This document shows positions 1 to 6,963 of a DNA stretch of 40,218 bases, piece by piece. The position numbers and the translations under genes were made by a program. Numbering within the stretch: position 1 is the stretch's first letter; every line of letters begins with the position of its first letter. Origin of the DNA: Verrucomicrobiales bacterium (GTDB taxonomy: Bacteria; Verrucomicrobiota; Verrucomicrobiae; Limisphaerales; UBA1100); NCBI GenBank assembly GCA_002721895.1, contig PBLV01000003.1, positions 1-40,218 of the forward strand. The letters are read 5' to 3'. The notes beneath the pieces were generated by a model. That model was not told the DNA's origin and did not search any database. It saw only the letters and a program-made list of their open reading frames with translations.

Positions 1-761
1 CCCACCCACAGGTCGCCCTTGGCGCGATCAAAACTCATCCGCCACGGATTGCGCATGCCGTAGGCCCACACCTCGCCGCGCGCGCCGGGTGTTTTCACAA
101 ATGGATTATCCGGCGGGATGCGATACGCCCGGCCCTTGTCGCGGGCGTCCACGTCGATGCGCAAAATGCCGCCGAGCAAATCGCTGATATCCTGACCAGT
201 CTTGAGTCCATCGGGCGGGCTGGGCGCCGTGGCGTCGCCGGTGGAAATGTACAGGAAGCCATCCGGCCCAAAGCGCAGGCTGCAACCGTTGTGCCCGCCG
301 CCGACCCAGGTGATGATTTCGCGTTCGGTAGCGAGATCGACCTTGGGCTCTTTCGTGACGCGCACTTCAGAAACCCGCGTGCCGCCCCGTTTGTCTCTTT
401 CGATCTGGTAATTGTAGCAAACATACGCCCGCCGGTTTTTCGCGAACTGCGGATGCAGCGTGAAACTGTACACGCGCGTGGCCTCCGGCTTGGCGGCCTT
501 CAGGTCAAGCAACAGCGTGGTGGCGTTGGTATCGTTGTCATTGGCGAAGAGATGCACCTTGGTGCCCAGCTCCACCATCGTGAACCGGCTGAACTCCGGC
601 GCCCACGTTAGCTCCACGGGATCGGTAAAGTTCAGCTGGGGAAATGCGCGCTCCAACCGGAACAACGGCGGCGGCTCCGGGGTGCCGTGAAATTTGGAAT
701 CCACCCACGGCACGCGCTCGGCCATCACCGAGCACGCGCAGAGCAACAGGAGGAATCGCAT
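1..761 (-). CDS. PQQ-dependent sugar dehydrogenase (GSDH family), 3' end cut by window
   Basis: The first 253 residues of an exported six-bladed propeller of the glucose/sorbosone dehydrogenase family are visible; the C-terminal part lies beyond the left edge. A short hydrophobic signal peptide (MRFLLLLCACSVMA) precedes the mature protein. Family motifs are GGGHNGC at residues 154-160, which carries the conserved His near the cofactor, the Ca/PQQ-proximal GDATAP at 175-180, and GMRNPWRMSFD at 235-245. Members oxidise sugars or related alcohols in the periplasm using PQQ. In verrucomicrobia they are often fused to a C-terminal cytochrome c domain, which cannot be judged here. The ATG at 759-761 directly precedes the signal peptide. 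The gene points away from the next one, with a hairpin repeat between them. Confidence 0.88.
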   Translation of the reverse strand, partial: MRFLLLLCACSVMAERVPWVDSKFHGTPEPPPLFRLERAFPQLNFTDPVELTWAPEFSRFTMVELGTKVHLFANDNDTNATTLLLDLKAAKPEATRVYSFTLHPQFAKNRRAYVCYNYQIERDKRGGTRVSEVRVTKEPKVDLATEREIITWVGGGHNGCSLRFGPDGFLYISTGDATAPSPPDGLKTGQDISDLLGGILRIDVDARDKGRAYRIPPDNPFVKTPGARGEVWAYGMRNPWRMSFDRAKGDLWV

Positions 762-770
762 GGGTGGACG

Positions 771-897
771 TTAAGTTAAAAGTGAAAAGTCGAAAGGAAA
801 AAGCACAACGCAAAAGTCAAAAAGGGGCAACACGGGTACTTTTGAATTTTGACCTGTGGCTTTGACTTTCTCCTTTTGCCTTTCTACTTTTCCTCCC
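771..897. repeat. Intergenic imperfect inverted repeat, AAAAGTC-word family
   Basis: The whole gap between two divergent genes is made of variants of a short A/G word. The left arm has AAAAGTCGAAAGGAAAAAG (about 786-804). The reverse complement of the right arm (about 872-893) reads AAAAGTAGAAAGGCAAAAG. The RNA could fold into a long imperfect hairpin. The 3' end abuts the start codon of the next gene, so any promoter for that gene must lie inside or be replaced by the element. The in-frame upstream start at 856 falls inside this repeat and was rejected for that reason. Confidence 0.7.
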
Positions 898-900
898 CCC

Positions 901-2013
901 ATGAGTGACAAGACTTTCAATATTGCCATCGCCGGCCTTGGGTTCGGCGCGGAATTCATCCCCATCCACCAGGCGCACCCGAATGCCAACCTCGTCGCTG
1001 TCTGCCGCCGCAATGAGGCGGAGATGAACGCGGTGGCCGACCAGTTCAATATCGAGAAGCGCTACACCGATTACGATGAGCTGCTGAAGGATCCGGAGAT
1101 TGATGCCGTGCACATCAACTCCCCCATCCCCGATCACGCGCCGCAATCGCTCAAAGCCTTGCGCGCGGGCAAGCATGTGATGTGCACCGTGCCGATGGCC
1201 ACGACCATCGAGGAATGCGAGGAGCTTTGCAAAGCCGTCGATGAAACCGGGCTGAAATACATGATGGCCGAGACGGTTGTCTACAGTCGCGAGTTTCTGT
1301 TCATCAAGGAAATGTACGACAAAGGCGAGCTGGGCAAACTGCAGTACCTCGCCGCGAGCCACCCGCAGGACATGGACGGTTGGCCGAGTTACTGGGAGGA
1401 GATGATCCCGATGCACTACGCCACACACGTCGTCAGCCCCTGCCTCGGCATGGTCGATGGACTCGCTGAGTACGTCAGCTGTTTTGGCAGCGGCACGGTG
1501 CGGGATGACATCGCGCAAAAGAGCGGCAACAAGTTCGCCGTCGAGAGCTGCCACATCAAGATTCAGGACAGCGACCTCTCCGCGCACATCTGGCGCTTTC
1601 TGTATGACGTCGCCCGCCAATACCGCGAAAGCATCGATGTGTACGGCAGCAAGAAGAGTTTCGAGTGGACTCTCGTCGAAGGCGAGCCAAGCATCCTGCA
1701 CGTGGCTAAGCGCCCCGAGGCCGAGATCCCCGAAAAGGTGGACATCCCTGACTATGCCCATTTGCTGCCCGAGCCCATCCAGAAATTCACGCAAACCATT
1801 GAGGACGCCGACCACCTTTCCTTCGTGCAAGGTGGCGGCCATGGCGGCAGTCACCCGCACATGGTGAATGAATTCCTCAGCGCATTAGTCGAAGACCGCG
1901 ACCCGTGGCCGAACGCCAAGACCTCCGCCAACTGGACCTGCGTCGGCATCTGCGCCCACCAATCCACCCAACAAGGCGGCGCTCGGGTGGATCTTCCGGA
2001 GTTCACACTTTGA
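901..2013 (+). CDS. Gfo/Idh/MocA family oxidoreductase, cytoplasmic, lacking the usual EKP lysine
   Basis: This 370-aa protein has the N-terminal Rossmann fold of the family: beta strand plus AGLGFGA at residues 11-17, followed by a typical sugar/cyclitol-dehydrogenase-like C-terminal alpha/beta domain. Most members are NAD(P)-dependent oxidoreductases of sugars or inositols. The usual catalytic E-K-P motif is replaced by C-T-V-P (residues 95-98), so the normal catalytic lysine position is Val97; the activity may differ or be lost. Start ATG 901 was chosen because it begins right at the fold (MSDKTFNIAIAG) and the region upstream is repeat sequence. There is no signal peptide. The propeller gene follows after 5 bases, so the two are probably co-transcribed. 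The substrate cannot be named. Confidence 0.9.
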   Translation: MSDKTFNIAIAGLGFGAEFIPIHQAHPNANLVAVCRRNEAEMNAVADQFNIEKRYTDYDELLKDPEIDAVHINSPIPDHAPQSLKALRAGKHVMCTVPMATTIEECEELCKAVDETGLKYMMAETVVYSREFLFIKEMYDKGELGKLQYLAASHPQDMDGWPSYWEEMIPMHYATHVVSPCLGMVDGLAEYVSCFGSGTVRDDIAQKSGNKFAVESCHIKIQDSDLSAHIWRFLYDVARQYRESIDVYGSKKSFEWTLVEGEPSILHVAKRPEAEIPEKVDIPDYAHLLPEPIQKFTQTIEDADHLSFVQGGGHGGSHPHMVNEFLSALVEDRDPWPNAKTSANWTCVGICAHQSTQQGGARVDLPEFTL

Positions 2014-2018
2014 CTTCC

Positions 2019-3245
2019 ATGAAAAACTTAATTCTCCTCTTGTTCGTCGGCTTCGGGGTGCCGGTGTTTGGCGAATCATGGCCCGGCTGGCTTGGTCCCC
2101 AGCGCAATGGATGGGTTGCTGATTTCAAACCGCCGAAAGTTTGGCCGAAGGAATTGAAGCGAATTTGGTCCGCCAAGGTCGGTGCGGGTTATGGGACGCC
2201 GCTGGTTGCCAACGACCGGGTTTATCAGCATGCGCGGCAGGGCGAGGATGAGGTGCTCTGGTGCCTCGACCTCAAGACTGGCGCGGTGAAATGGCGCAAG
2301 AGTTATCGTACGCCTTTCAAGATGGGTGGCGGCGGTGAAGGGCATGGCAAGGGGCCAAAGTCTTCGCCGGTGATTGCCGATGGGCGCGTGTTTGCGATGA
2401 GCATCACGGGCACGCTTTCGGCTTGGGATGCGGGCGCGGGCAATCTGCTTTGGCGTAAGGATTACGGCAAGCGCTTCGGCAAGCCGCACCCATACTGGGG
2501 CACCTCCGGCTCACCGGTGGTGGATGGTGACCGCGTGATTGCGCATTTCGGAAACGACAAGGCAGGTGCGTTGATGGCACTGGATGTGAAGACCGGCCGC
2601 GAACTTTGGAGCCACGGGAAGGATGGCACCTGCTATTCCTCGCCGCGAGTGGTGGAGCACGAAGGGGTGCGCCAAGTCATCGAGTGGAATCACCGCGCGT
2701 TGGTGGGCGTGGAAAGCCGGACGGGCAAGCTGCTTTGGGAATATCCCTTTCCACACCTGACGCACAACCAGAACATGCCGACGCCGACATATCACAAAGG
2801 ACAAATTTTGCTGGGTGGCGAAAACCGCGGGGTACATGGCCTGGAGCCACAATTGAAGAATGGAAAGTGGACGGTGAATCACCAATGGAGTCAGCGAGGA
2901 GTTGCGTTGGACATGAGTTCGGCGGTGGTGAATGACGGTCTGCTTTACGGCTTCTCGCACTTCGGGCGTGGTCGGTTGTTCTGTCTCGACCCCAAGGATG
3001 GCAAGATTCTCTGGGAAGGCCCCGCGCGCACCGGCAATAACGTAATGTTCCTCTCCTGCCCCGGTCACGTGCTGGCACTCATCAACACCGGCGAGCTCCG
3101 CGTTATCAAGGCGCAACGCGACCGTTACGAGGTCGCCGCCTCCTGGCACGTGGCCCAAGGCGGCACTTGGGCGCCGCCGGTCCTCCTGCAAAACGGCCTG
3201 CTCACCAAGGACACCGAGACGTTGACTTTCTGGGCTTTAAAATAA
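2019..3245 (+). CDS. Exported PQQ-like beta-propeller protein
   Basis: This 408-aa protein starts with a signal peptide (MKNLILLLFVGFGVPVFG) and the WPGWLGPQRNG mature start that is very common in planctomycete and verrucomicrobial PQQ-like repeat proteins. The rest consists of propeller blades with recurring LDLKTG.xW, LDVKTGRELW and LDPKDGKILW motifs, as in BamB/PQQ-enzyme repeats. No clear quinoprotein catalytic residues could be identified, so a binding or scaffold role in the periplasm is as likely as dehydrogenase activity. It lies 5 bases behind a Gfo/Idh/MocA gene. An in-frame extension upstream to 1905 overlaps that gene and lacks the signal peptide start, so ATG 2019 was chosen. Confidence 0.88.
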   Translation: MKNLILLLFVGFGVPVFGESWPGWLGPQRNGWVADFKPPKVWPKELKRIWSAKVGAGYGTPLVANDRVYQHARQGEDEVLWCLDLKTGAVKWRKSYRTPFKMGGGGEGHGKGPKSSPVIADGRVFAMSITGTLSAWDAGAGNLLWRKDYGKRFGKPHPYWGTSGSPVVDGDRVIAHFGNDKAGALMALDVKTGRELWSHGKDGTCYSSPRVVEHEGVRQVIEWNHRALVGVESRTGKLLWEYPFPHLTHNQNMPTPTYHKGQILLGGENRGVHGLEPQLKNGKWTVNHQWSQRGVALDMSSAVVNDGLLYGFSHFGRGRLFCLDPKDGKILWEGPARTGNNVMFLSCPGHVLALINTGELRVIKAQRDRYEVAASWHVAQGGTWAPPVLLQNGLLTKDTETLTFWALK

Positions 3246-3297
3246 AATTTCGCCCATCGCAGGAACACTGGAGCTTGTGCCATTACCAGCCCACGCC

Positions 3298-3468
3298 ATG
3301 CCTTCCGCATACATCCAATGCACTTTTTGCGGGCAACCCGCTGAAGTCGTGCTGGATGACCATGAGGGAGAGCAAAATCTCGTCACGGACTGTGACGTCT
3401 GCTGCCGGCCGATGGAGATTCGTGCGTTGATTGCCAATCAAGAAGTGGTCTTGATCGAGCAAGACTAG
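3298..3468 (+). CDS. CPXCG-motif cysteine-rich zinc-ribbon protein
   Basis: This 56-aa protein matches the small Cys-rich CPXCG family: IQCTFC near residue 8, then acidic residues and DCDVCCRPMEIR near the end. The two Cys pairs should bind one zinc. The first motif is CTFCG rather than CPYCG. The function of the family is unknown. The start ATG 3298 aligns with the usual family N-terminus; a GTG at 3277 in the same frame would add seven residues. Neither start has a good ribosome-binding site. It sits between a propeller gene and a Tat-exported oxidoreductase gene, all on the plus strand. Confidence 0.8.
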   Translation: MPSAYIQCTFCGQPAEVVLDDHEGEQNLVTDCDVCCRPMEIRALIANQEVVLIEQD

Positions 3469-3525
3469 GCTGATGGCTTGACGCCGGACGGTTTGTCGAC
3501 TATCCGAGCGGTAATCCATCCGCCC

Positions 3526-4851
3526 ATGAACCAACCCAAACCCCTCCCCGGCCGCCGGTTCACCCGGCGTACCGTGCTGGCGGCCAGTGCACTGGCCATT
3601 CCCACCTTTCTCCCCAGCCGCGTGTTCGGCGCCAACGAACGCCTCAACGTCGCCGGCATTGGCGCGGGGGGCAAGGGCGCCGTGGACATCGACGGCTGCA
3701 GCCGCGAAAACATCGTGGCCATGGCGGATGTGGACCACGCGCGCGCCGCCACGTCCTTCAAGCGCTTCGCCAAGGCCTCACGTTACTTTGACTTCCGCCA
3801 AATGCTGGACGAGGAAGGCCAACACATCGACGCCGTCATCGTCTCCACGCCCGACCACACCCACGCCGTTGCCGCCGCCATGGCCCTGCGCATGGGCAAA
3901 CATGTCTACTGCCAAAAACCCCTCACCCACAAGATCACCGAGGCGCGATTGCTCACCCAATTGGCACGCAAGCACAAGGTGGCCACGCAAATGGGCAACC
4001 AAGGCCATTCCAATCCAGATTCCCGCCGGCTGGTGGAACTCATTCGTGGCGGCGCCTTGGGCGAGGTAAAGGAAGCCCACGTGTGGACCGACCGGCCCAT
4101 CTGGCCACAAGGCGTCAACCGCCCGCGGGACACACCCCAACCGCCCAAAACCCTCGACTGGGACCTCTGGCTTGGCCCCGCGCCCGAGCGGCCGTATCAC
4201 CCGGCCTACGTGCCCTTCAAGTGGCGCGGTTGGTGGGACTTCGGCACCGGTGCCTTGGGCGACATGGGCTGCCACAACCAGGACCTTGCCTACTGGGCGC
4301 TGAATCTGCGCGACCCCGAAACCGTTGAAGCCATCAAACACTCCGGCGTCAACGGCGAGACCGCCCCCAAGTGGTCCATCATCCAATATCAATTTCCCAA
4401 GAACGCCGAGCGCGGCCCGGTGAAACTCACATGGTACGACGGTGGCAAGAAGCCCGATCCCGCCCTAGCCCGGCAAAAGGCCCTGCCCGGCAACGGCAGC
4501 ATCATCGTCGGCACCAAGGACACCCTCTACGTCCCCATGTACTGGGGCCCCGGCCAATTCCTCTCCGGGGCAAAAATGAGTGACTTTAAAGAGATCGATG
4601 AATTCCTGCCCAAGCCCAGGGACTTTGGCCGGCACCACTACCTGGAGTGGATCGAGGCCTGCAAGGGCGGCCCGGCGGCCCACAGCAACTTCGACTACGC
4701 CGGCCCCATGACCGAGAGCGTGCTTCTCGCCAACGTCGCCCTGCGCGCCGGCAGCAAACTCCAGTGGGACACCGCAAACCTGCGCGTCACCAACAACAAG
4801 GCCGCCAACCAGTATGTGCGCCACCATTACCGGAACGGCTGGAGGTTGTAG
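3526..4851 (+). CDS. Tat-exported Gfo/Idh/MocA family oxidoreductase
   Basis: This 441-aa protein begins with a twin-arginine signal: RRFTRRTVLAASALAIPTFL at residues 10-29, then a probable cleavage after VFGA. A Rossmann fold follows, starting ERLNVAGIGAGGKG (38-51). The EKP-type motif is present as CQKP with Lys131, and the C-terminal domain contains the WWDFGTGALGDMGCH segment typical of this large verrucomicrobial and planctomycete subfamily. Tat export is expected because the protein must fold with bound NAD(P) in the cytoplasm first. It is presumably a periplasmic sugar oxidoreductase or glycosidase-like enzyme; the substrate is unknown. ATG 3526 gives the correct Tat n-region; an upstream in-frame start at 3478 is less likely. 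Confidence 0.92.
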   Translation: MNQPKPLPGRRFTRRTVLAASALAIPTFLPSRVFGANERLNVAGIGAGGKGAVDIDGCSRENIVAMADVDHARAATSFKRFAKASRYFDFRQMLDEEGQHIDAVIVSTPDHTHAVAAAMALRMGKHVYCQKPLTHKITEARLLTQLARKHKVATQMGNQGHSNPDSRRLVELIRGGALGEVKEAHVWTDRPIWPQGVNRPRDTPQPPKTLDWDLWLGPAPERPYHPAYVPFKWRGWWDFGTGALGDMGCHNQDLAYWALNLRDPETVEAIKHSGVNGETAPKWSIIQYQFPKNAERGPVKLTWYDGGKKPDPALARQKALPGNGSIIVGTKDTLYVPMYWGPGQFLSGAKMSDFKEIDEFLPKPRDFGRHHYLEWIEACKGGPAAHSNFDYAGPMTESVLLANVALRAGSKLQWDTANLRVTNNKAANQYVRHHYRNGWRL

Positions 4852-4859
4852 GCAGGATC

Positions 4860-4946
4860 TTTAAACGCGGAGCACAAAGGCGCAGAGATTTCACATAAAA
4901 AACCCCTCCGCAAAACTCTGCCCCTCCGCGCCCTCTGCGTTTAGCA
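4860..4946. repeat. Intergenic imperfect inverted repeat, TAAACGC(G/A)GAG-word family
   Basis: The left arm starts TAAACGCGGAGCACAAAGGC at 4862. The reverse complement of the right arm (ending 4944) starts TAAACGCAGAGGGCGCGGAG. The arms pair with several mismatches around an AT-rich centre (about 4889-4908). It starts about 10 bases after the stop of the upstream oxidoreductase gene and could act as a transcription end or an mRNA-stabilising hairpin; it has no T-tract typical of an intrinsic terminator. Its word is different from the other repeats in this window. Confidence 0.7.
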
Positions 4947-5081
4947 ATAAACCCTGCTCGAAGGCAGTCGGTGGATGACGGTAGAGGCCGCTTGTCTCGC
5001 GCAATTACAATTGAAGATTTAGTGGGTCGTTTCCCTTTCCCGCCGGGTTAATCCAAGCACTTTTCCCCTTATGCCAGGTCC

Positions 5082-5249
5082 TTGGCGGTGAATGCCATCG
5101 ACTTGGCGGCTGCTGCCAACGCACGGGCGGGCTTTGCCAACAAGTTGGCAAGCCTCGCCAACGGCTTGGCGAACGAATCCAACTCCTTGGCAAGAGGCGC
5201 CAACAAGTTGGCGCTTGATGCCGAACGGTTGGCGAAGGAGGCCAAATAG
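5082..5249. repeat. Tandem array of eight 21-nt units, TTGGC-N7-GCCAA-type
   Basis: Eight consecutive 21-base units fill 5082-5249 exactly. The consensus is TTGGC, seven variable bases, GCCAAC, then three variable bases; units differ mainly at the variable positions. In the frame starting 5082 (TTG) or 5088 (GTG), each unit encodes one heptad of the form L-A-x-x-A-N-x (for example LASLANG, LARGANK, LAKEAK), and the last unit supplies a TAG stop at 5247-5249. The frame from ATG 5092 and the opposite strand also read as seven-residue repeats (R-Q-x-V-G type on the minus strand), simply because the period is a multiple of three. Adjacent units create palindromes such as GCGCCAACAAGTTGGCGC (about 5197-5214). 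Confidence 0.85.
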
Positions 5250-5706
5250 ACGGATTTTTCCCTGTTTTTTGGGGCTCAAAAAAAGTGGAAAATTTTTTGA
5301 AATTTTTGGAGGTGAATTCAATAATATAGATGTTATTAAAATAACTCAATTGATAAATGACCTAGAGGTCCTGGCCGCCGGCTGGGAAAAACATGCGCCC
5401 AACCACACCTTCAGCGGATATTCGCTGGAACAATTGCGGGCGCTAATTCTGGCGTTAAAGGAACTGTTGGCGGCAATGGATGCCTTGAAACTGGAATATC
5501 GGGGCAAGATTGCCTCCCGCCAATCCATGGCTTCCGAGCTGCGGGATATACGCCTGCGGATCGTCAACTGCATCCGTGGACACGAGGATTTTGGGGAAGA
5601 CTCGGAATTCTATCGTTTCCTTGGGTTCAAGACGAAATCCGAACGCCGGAGCGGCTTGACGCGCAAAATCAAGGTGGCCCCGGACAACTACGACGCCGCG
5701 GCCTGA
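5092..5706 (+). CDS. Uncharacterised PVC-type protein, start uncertain
   Basis: The conserved part is roughly 5320-5706. It contains INDLEVLAAGWEKHAPNHTF, a helical segment rich in Leu/Ala (EQLRALILALKELLAAMDAL), and a C-terminal GEDSEFYRFLGF plus KSERRSGLTR basic tail. This matches a family of 120-200-aa hypothetical proteins that I recall from planctomycetes and verrucomicrobia; no function is known. The only ATG start is 5092, but that places the first 52 residues in the 21-nt array (W/P-rich repeats) and is probably not genuine. The best ribosome-binding site is GGAGGTGA at 5308-5315, where no in-frame ATG, GTG or TTG follows within 20 bases; TTG 5350 is the next one. The gene overlaps the convergent decarboxylase gene by 19 bases. 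Confidence 0.55.
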   Translation: MPSTWRLLPTHGRALPTSWQASPTAWRTNPTPWQEAPTSWRLMPNGWRRRPNRRIFPCFLGLKKSGKFFEIFGGEFNNIDVIKITQLINDLEVLAAGWEKHAPNHTFSGYSLEQLRALILALKELLAAMDALKLEYRGKIASRQSMASELRDIRLRIVNCIRGHEDFGEDSEFYRFLGFKTKSERRSGLTRKIKVAPDNYDAAA

Positions 5707-6302
5707 GCCGAGCCACAGAGGGCTTCCCGCAGTTCCCGCGCCCTTTGGGGAGCGGGGCCGGGACTGCGGGCACCCACGTCGCCCTCGGTTTGCGGCTCGG
5801 TCTTGAGCACGATGCAGATGGGACCCTCGTCGTGCATGATTTCCTGCTCGTAACGCCACGACTGGGCGTCGTCGAATTCATAGACCTCCTCAAAGCCCGC
5901 GGCACGGGCGAGGTCGGCGTAATGGACGGGCTGGTTGCCGGCGCGCTTGGCGGCGGCGCCAAGGGTGGCTTGGTTGCCAGTAACCTCGTAGACGCCATTG
6001 TCGATAATGATAAGGGTAAAATTCTTCGGCGCATGCGCGGTGATGGTGACGAGGCAGCCGAGGTTCATCAGCATACAACCGTCGCCATTGACGACGATGA
6101 CGCGTTGTTCGGGTTGCGCCAGAGCCATACCGAGGCCCAAGGGCGGGCCTTGCCCCATGCTGGAAGGCATGTAAACGAGATCCTTGGGGTGTCGCTCGAG
6201 CTTTTGCCAGTCGCGGGCTGCGCCCATGGTGGTGATGACCACGGCATCGCGGCGCTGGCTGTGGATGACGTCAAGGGCGTCCGGCAAGGTCATGGCGTTC
6301 AT
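5688..6302 (-). CDS. Thiamine-diphosphate-dependent decarboxylase, beta (ThDP-binding) subunit
   Basis: This 204-aa protein is the ThDP-binding half of a two-subunit 2-oxo-acid decarboxylase, closest in layout to sulfopyruvate decarboxylase beta and the C-terminal half of phosphonopyruvate decarboxylase. The ThDP/Mg motif is visible: GDG at residues 73-75 with LMN just after, and DNG at 101-103 about 26 residues later. Its partner subunit is two genes upstream in the same operon. Start ATG 6302 overlaps the aldolase stop as ATGA, so translation is probably coupled. The last 30 residues (after VLKTEPQTEGD) are Ala/Arg-rich and overlap the convergent gene, and may be a neutral extension. The substrate is not known. 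Confidence 0.85.
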   Translation of the reverse strand: MNAMTLPDALDVIHSQRRDAVVITTMGAARDWQKLERHPKDLVYMPSSMGQGPPLGLGMALAQPEQRVIVVNGDGCMLMNLGCLVTITAHAPKNFTLIIIDNGVYEVTGNQATLGAAAKRAGNQPVHYADLARAAGFEEVYEFDDAQSWRYEQEIMHDEGPICIVLKTEPQTEGDVGARSPGPAPQRARELREALCGSAQAAAS

Positions 6303-6961
6303 GGGGCGAGTTGCTCGTGAATGTGCAGGGTGCGGGCCACGGCCTCGGCCAAGGTGCGGCCCAAGGCGACGGCACCGGTGCGATGTTGGTCCCACGGCGG
6401 GACGTGATCTTTCAGGATGACATAGTGGGTGGTGTCGGCAAAAGCTTCGCGGGCCACTTCGCCCAAGTCAATGGTGCCGGGCGCGCCGCTGCGGGCCGTC
6501 TCGGCCACCTTGAGATCGGGCCAGCGGGTGCGATCGCCATATAGGCGATCGTTGAATTCGTGGACGTGAACCACGGCGCCGATCTCCGGGAAACTCTCGT
6601 ACAGGTGCCAATGCATGAGCGACTCGGAGGAAGGCAGGCGGGTGCCATGATATTGGGCGGTATAGCTGGTGTCGGTCTTCTCATACCCGGTGATGTGGAC
6701 GAAATCGGCCGGGCCTAGGCCGAGCTTGGTGCGAAGTTGGGTGCCGGTGATCAGGAAGCCACCCTCGGGATGCCGTTGGCTAACATTGCCGTTGCTGCCG
6801 ATGAATTGCCGGCTGTCATAGGTGGCCAACAGTTCCTGCTCGGCCACGGCATCACAAGCCTGACTGAGGGCGGCGACATTGGGCGCGAGGGTGTCGGACA
6901 ATTGATGGTAGTCGAACTGGATAAAGTCCGTCAGTTGGCGCTCTGAGGTGGGGCGATCCAT
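6299..6961 (-). CDS. Class II aldolase/adducin family protein
   Basis: This 220-aa protein is of the zinc-dependent class II aldolase type (L-fuculose-phosphate aldolase, RhaD, AraD relatives). The phosphate-binding-like SNGN is at residues 56-59. The PSSES motif (110-114) supplies the catalytic Glu, and metal ligands are expected at the HVH pair (132-134) plus a later His, probably in KDH. Such enzymes cleave or form C-C bonds between an aldehyde and a ketol or pyruvate-like donor; some decarboxylate or epimerise. It lies between the two decarboxylase subunits with a 2-base gap upstream and a 4-base overlap downstream. This suggests that the aldehyde made by the decarboxylase is the aldolase substrate or product; that link is inference. 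Confidence 0.85.
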   Translation of the reverse strand: MDRPTSERQLTDFIQFDYHQLSDTLAPNVAALSQACDAVAEQELLATYDSRQFIGSNGNVSQRHPEGGFLITGTQLRTKLGLGPADFVHITGYEKTDTSYTAQYHGTRLPSSESLMHWHLYESFPEIGAVVHVHEFNDRLYGDRTRWPDLKVAETARSGAPGTIDLGEVAREAFADTTHYVILKDHVPPWDQHRTGAVALGRTLAEAVARTLHIHEQLAP

Positions 6962-6963
6962 GG

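Noticed and set aside
817..1860. Long minus-strand open frame opposite the first Gfo/Idh/MocA gene
   Set aside because: It is an antisense shadow with a His/Val/Leu/Ala-rich composition and no recognised motif; the plus frame is a clear family member.
5082..5249. CRISPR-like array
   Set aside because: The repeat units are contiguous 21-mers without unique spacers, and no cas gene is present.
5019..5321. Minus-strand open frame with R-Q-x-V-G repeats
   Set aside because: Its repeats follow from the 21-nt DNA array read backwards; no ribosome-binding site or family match was seen.
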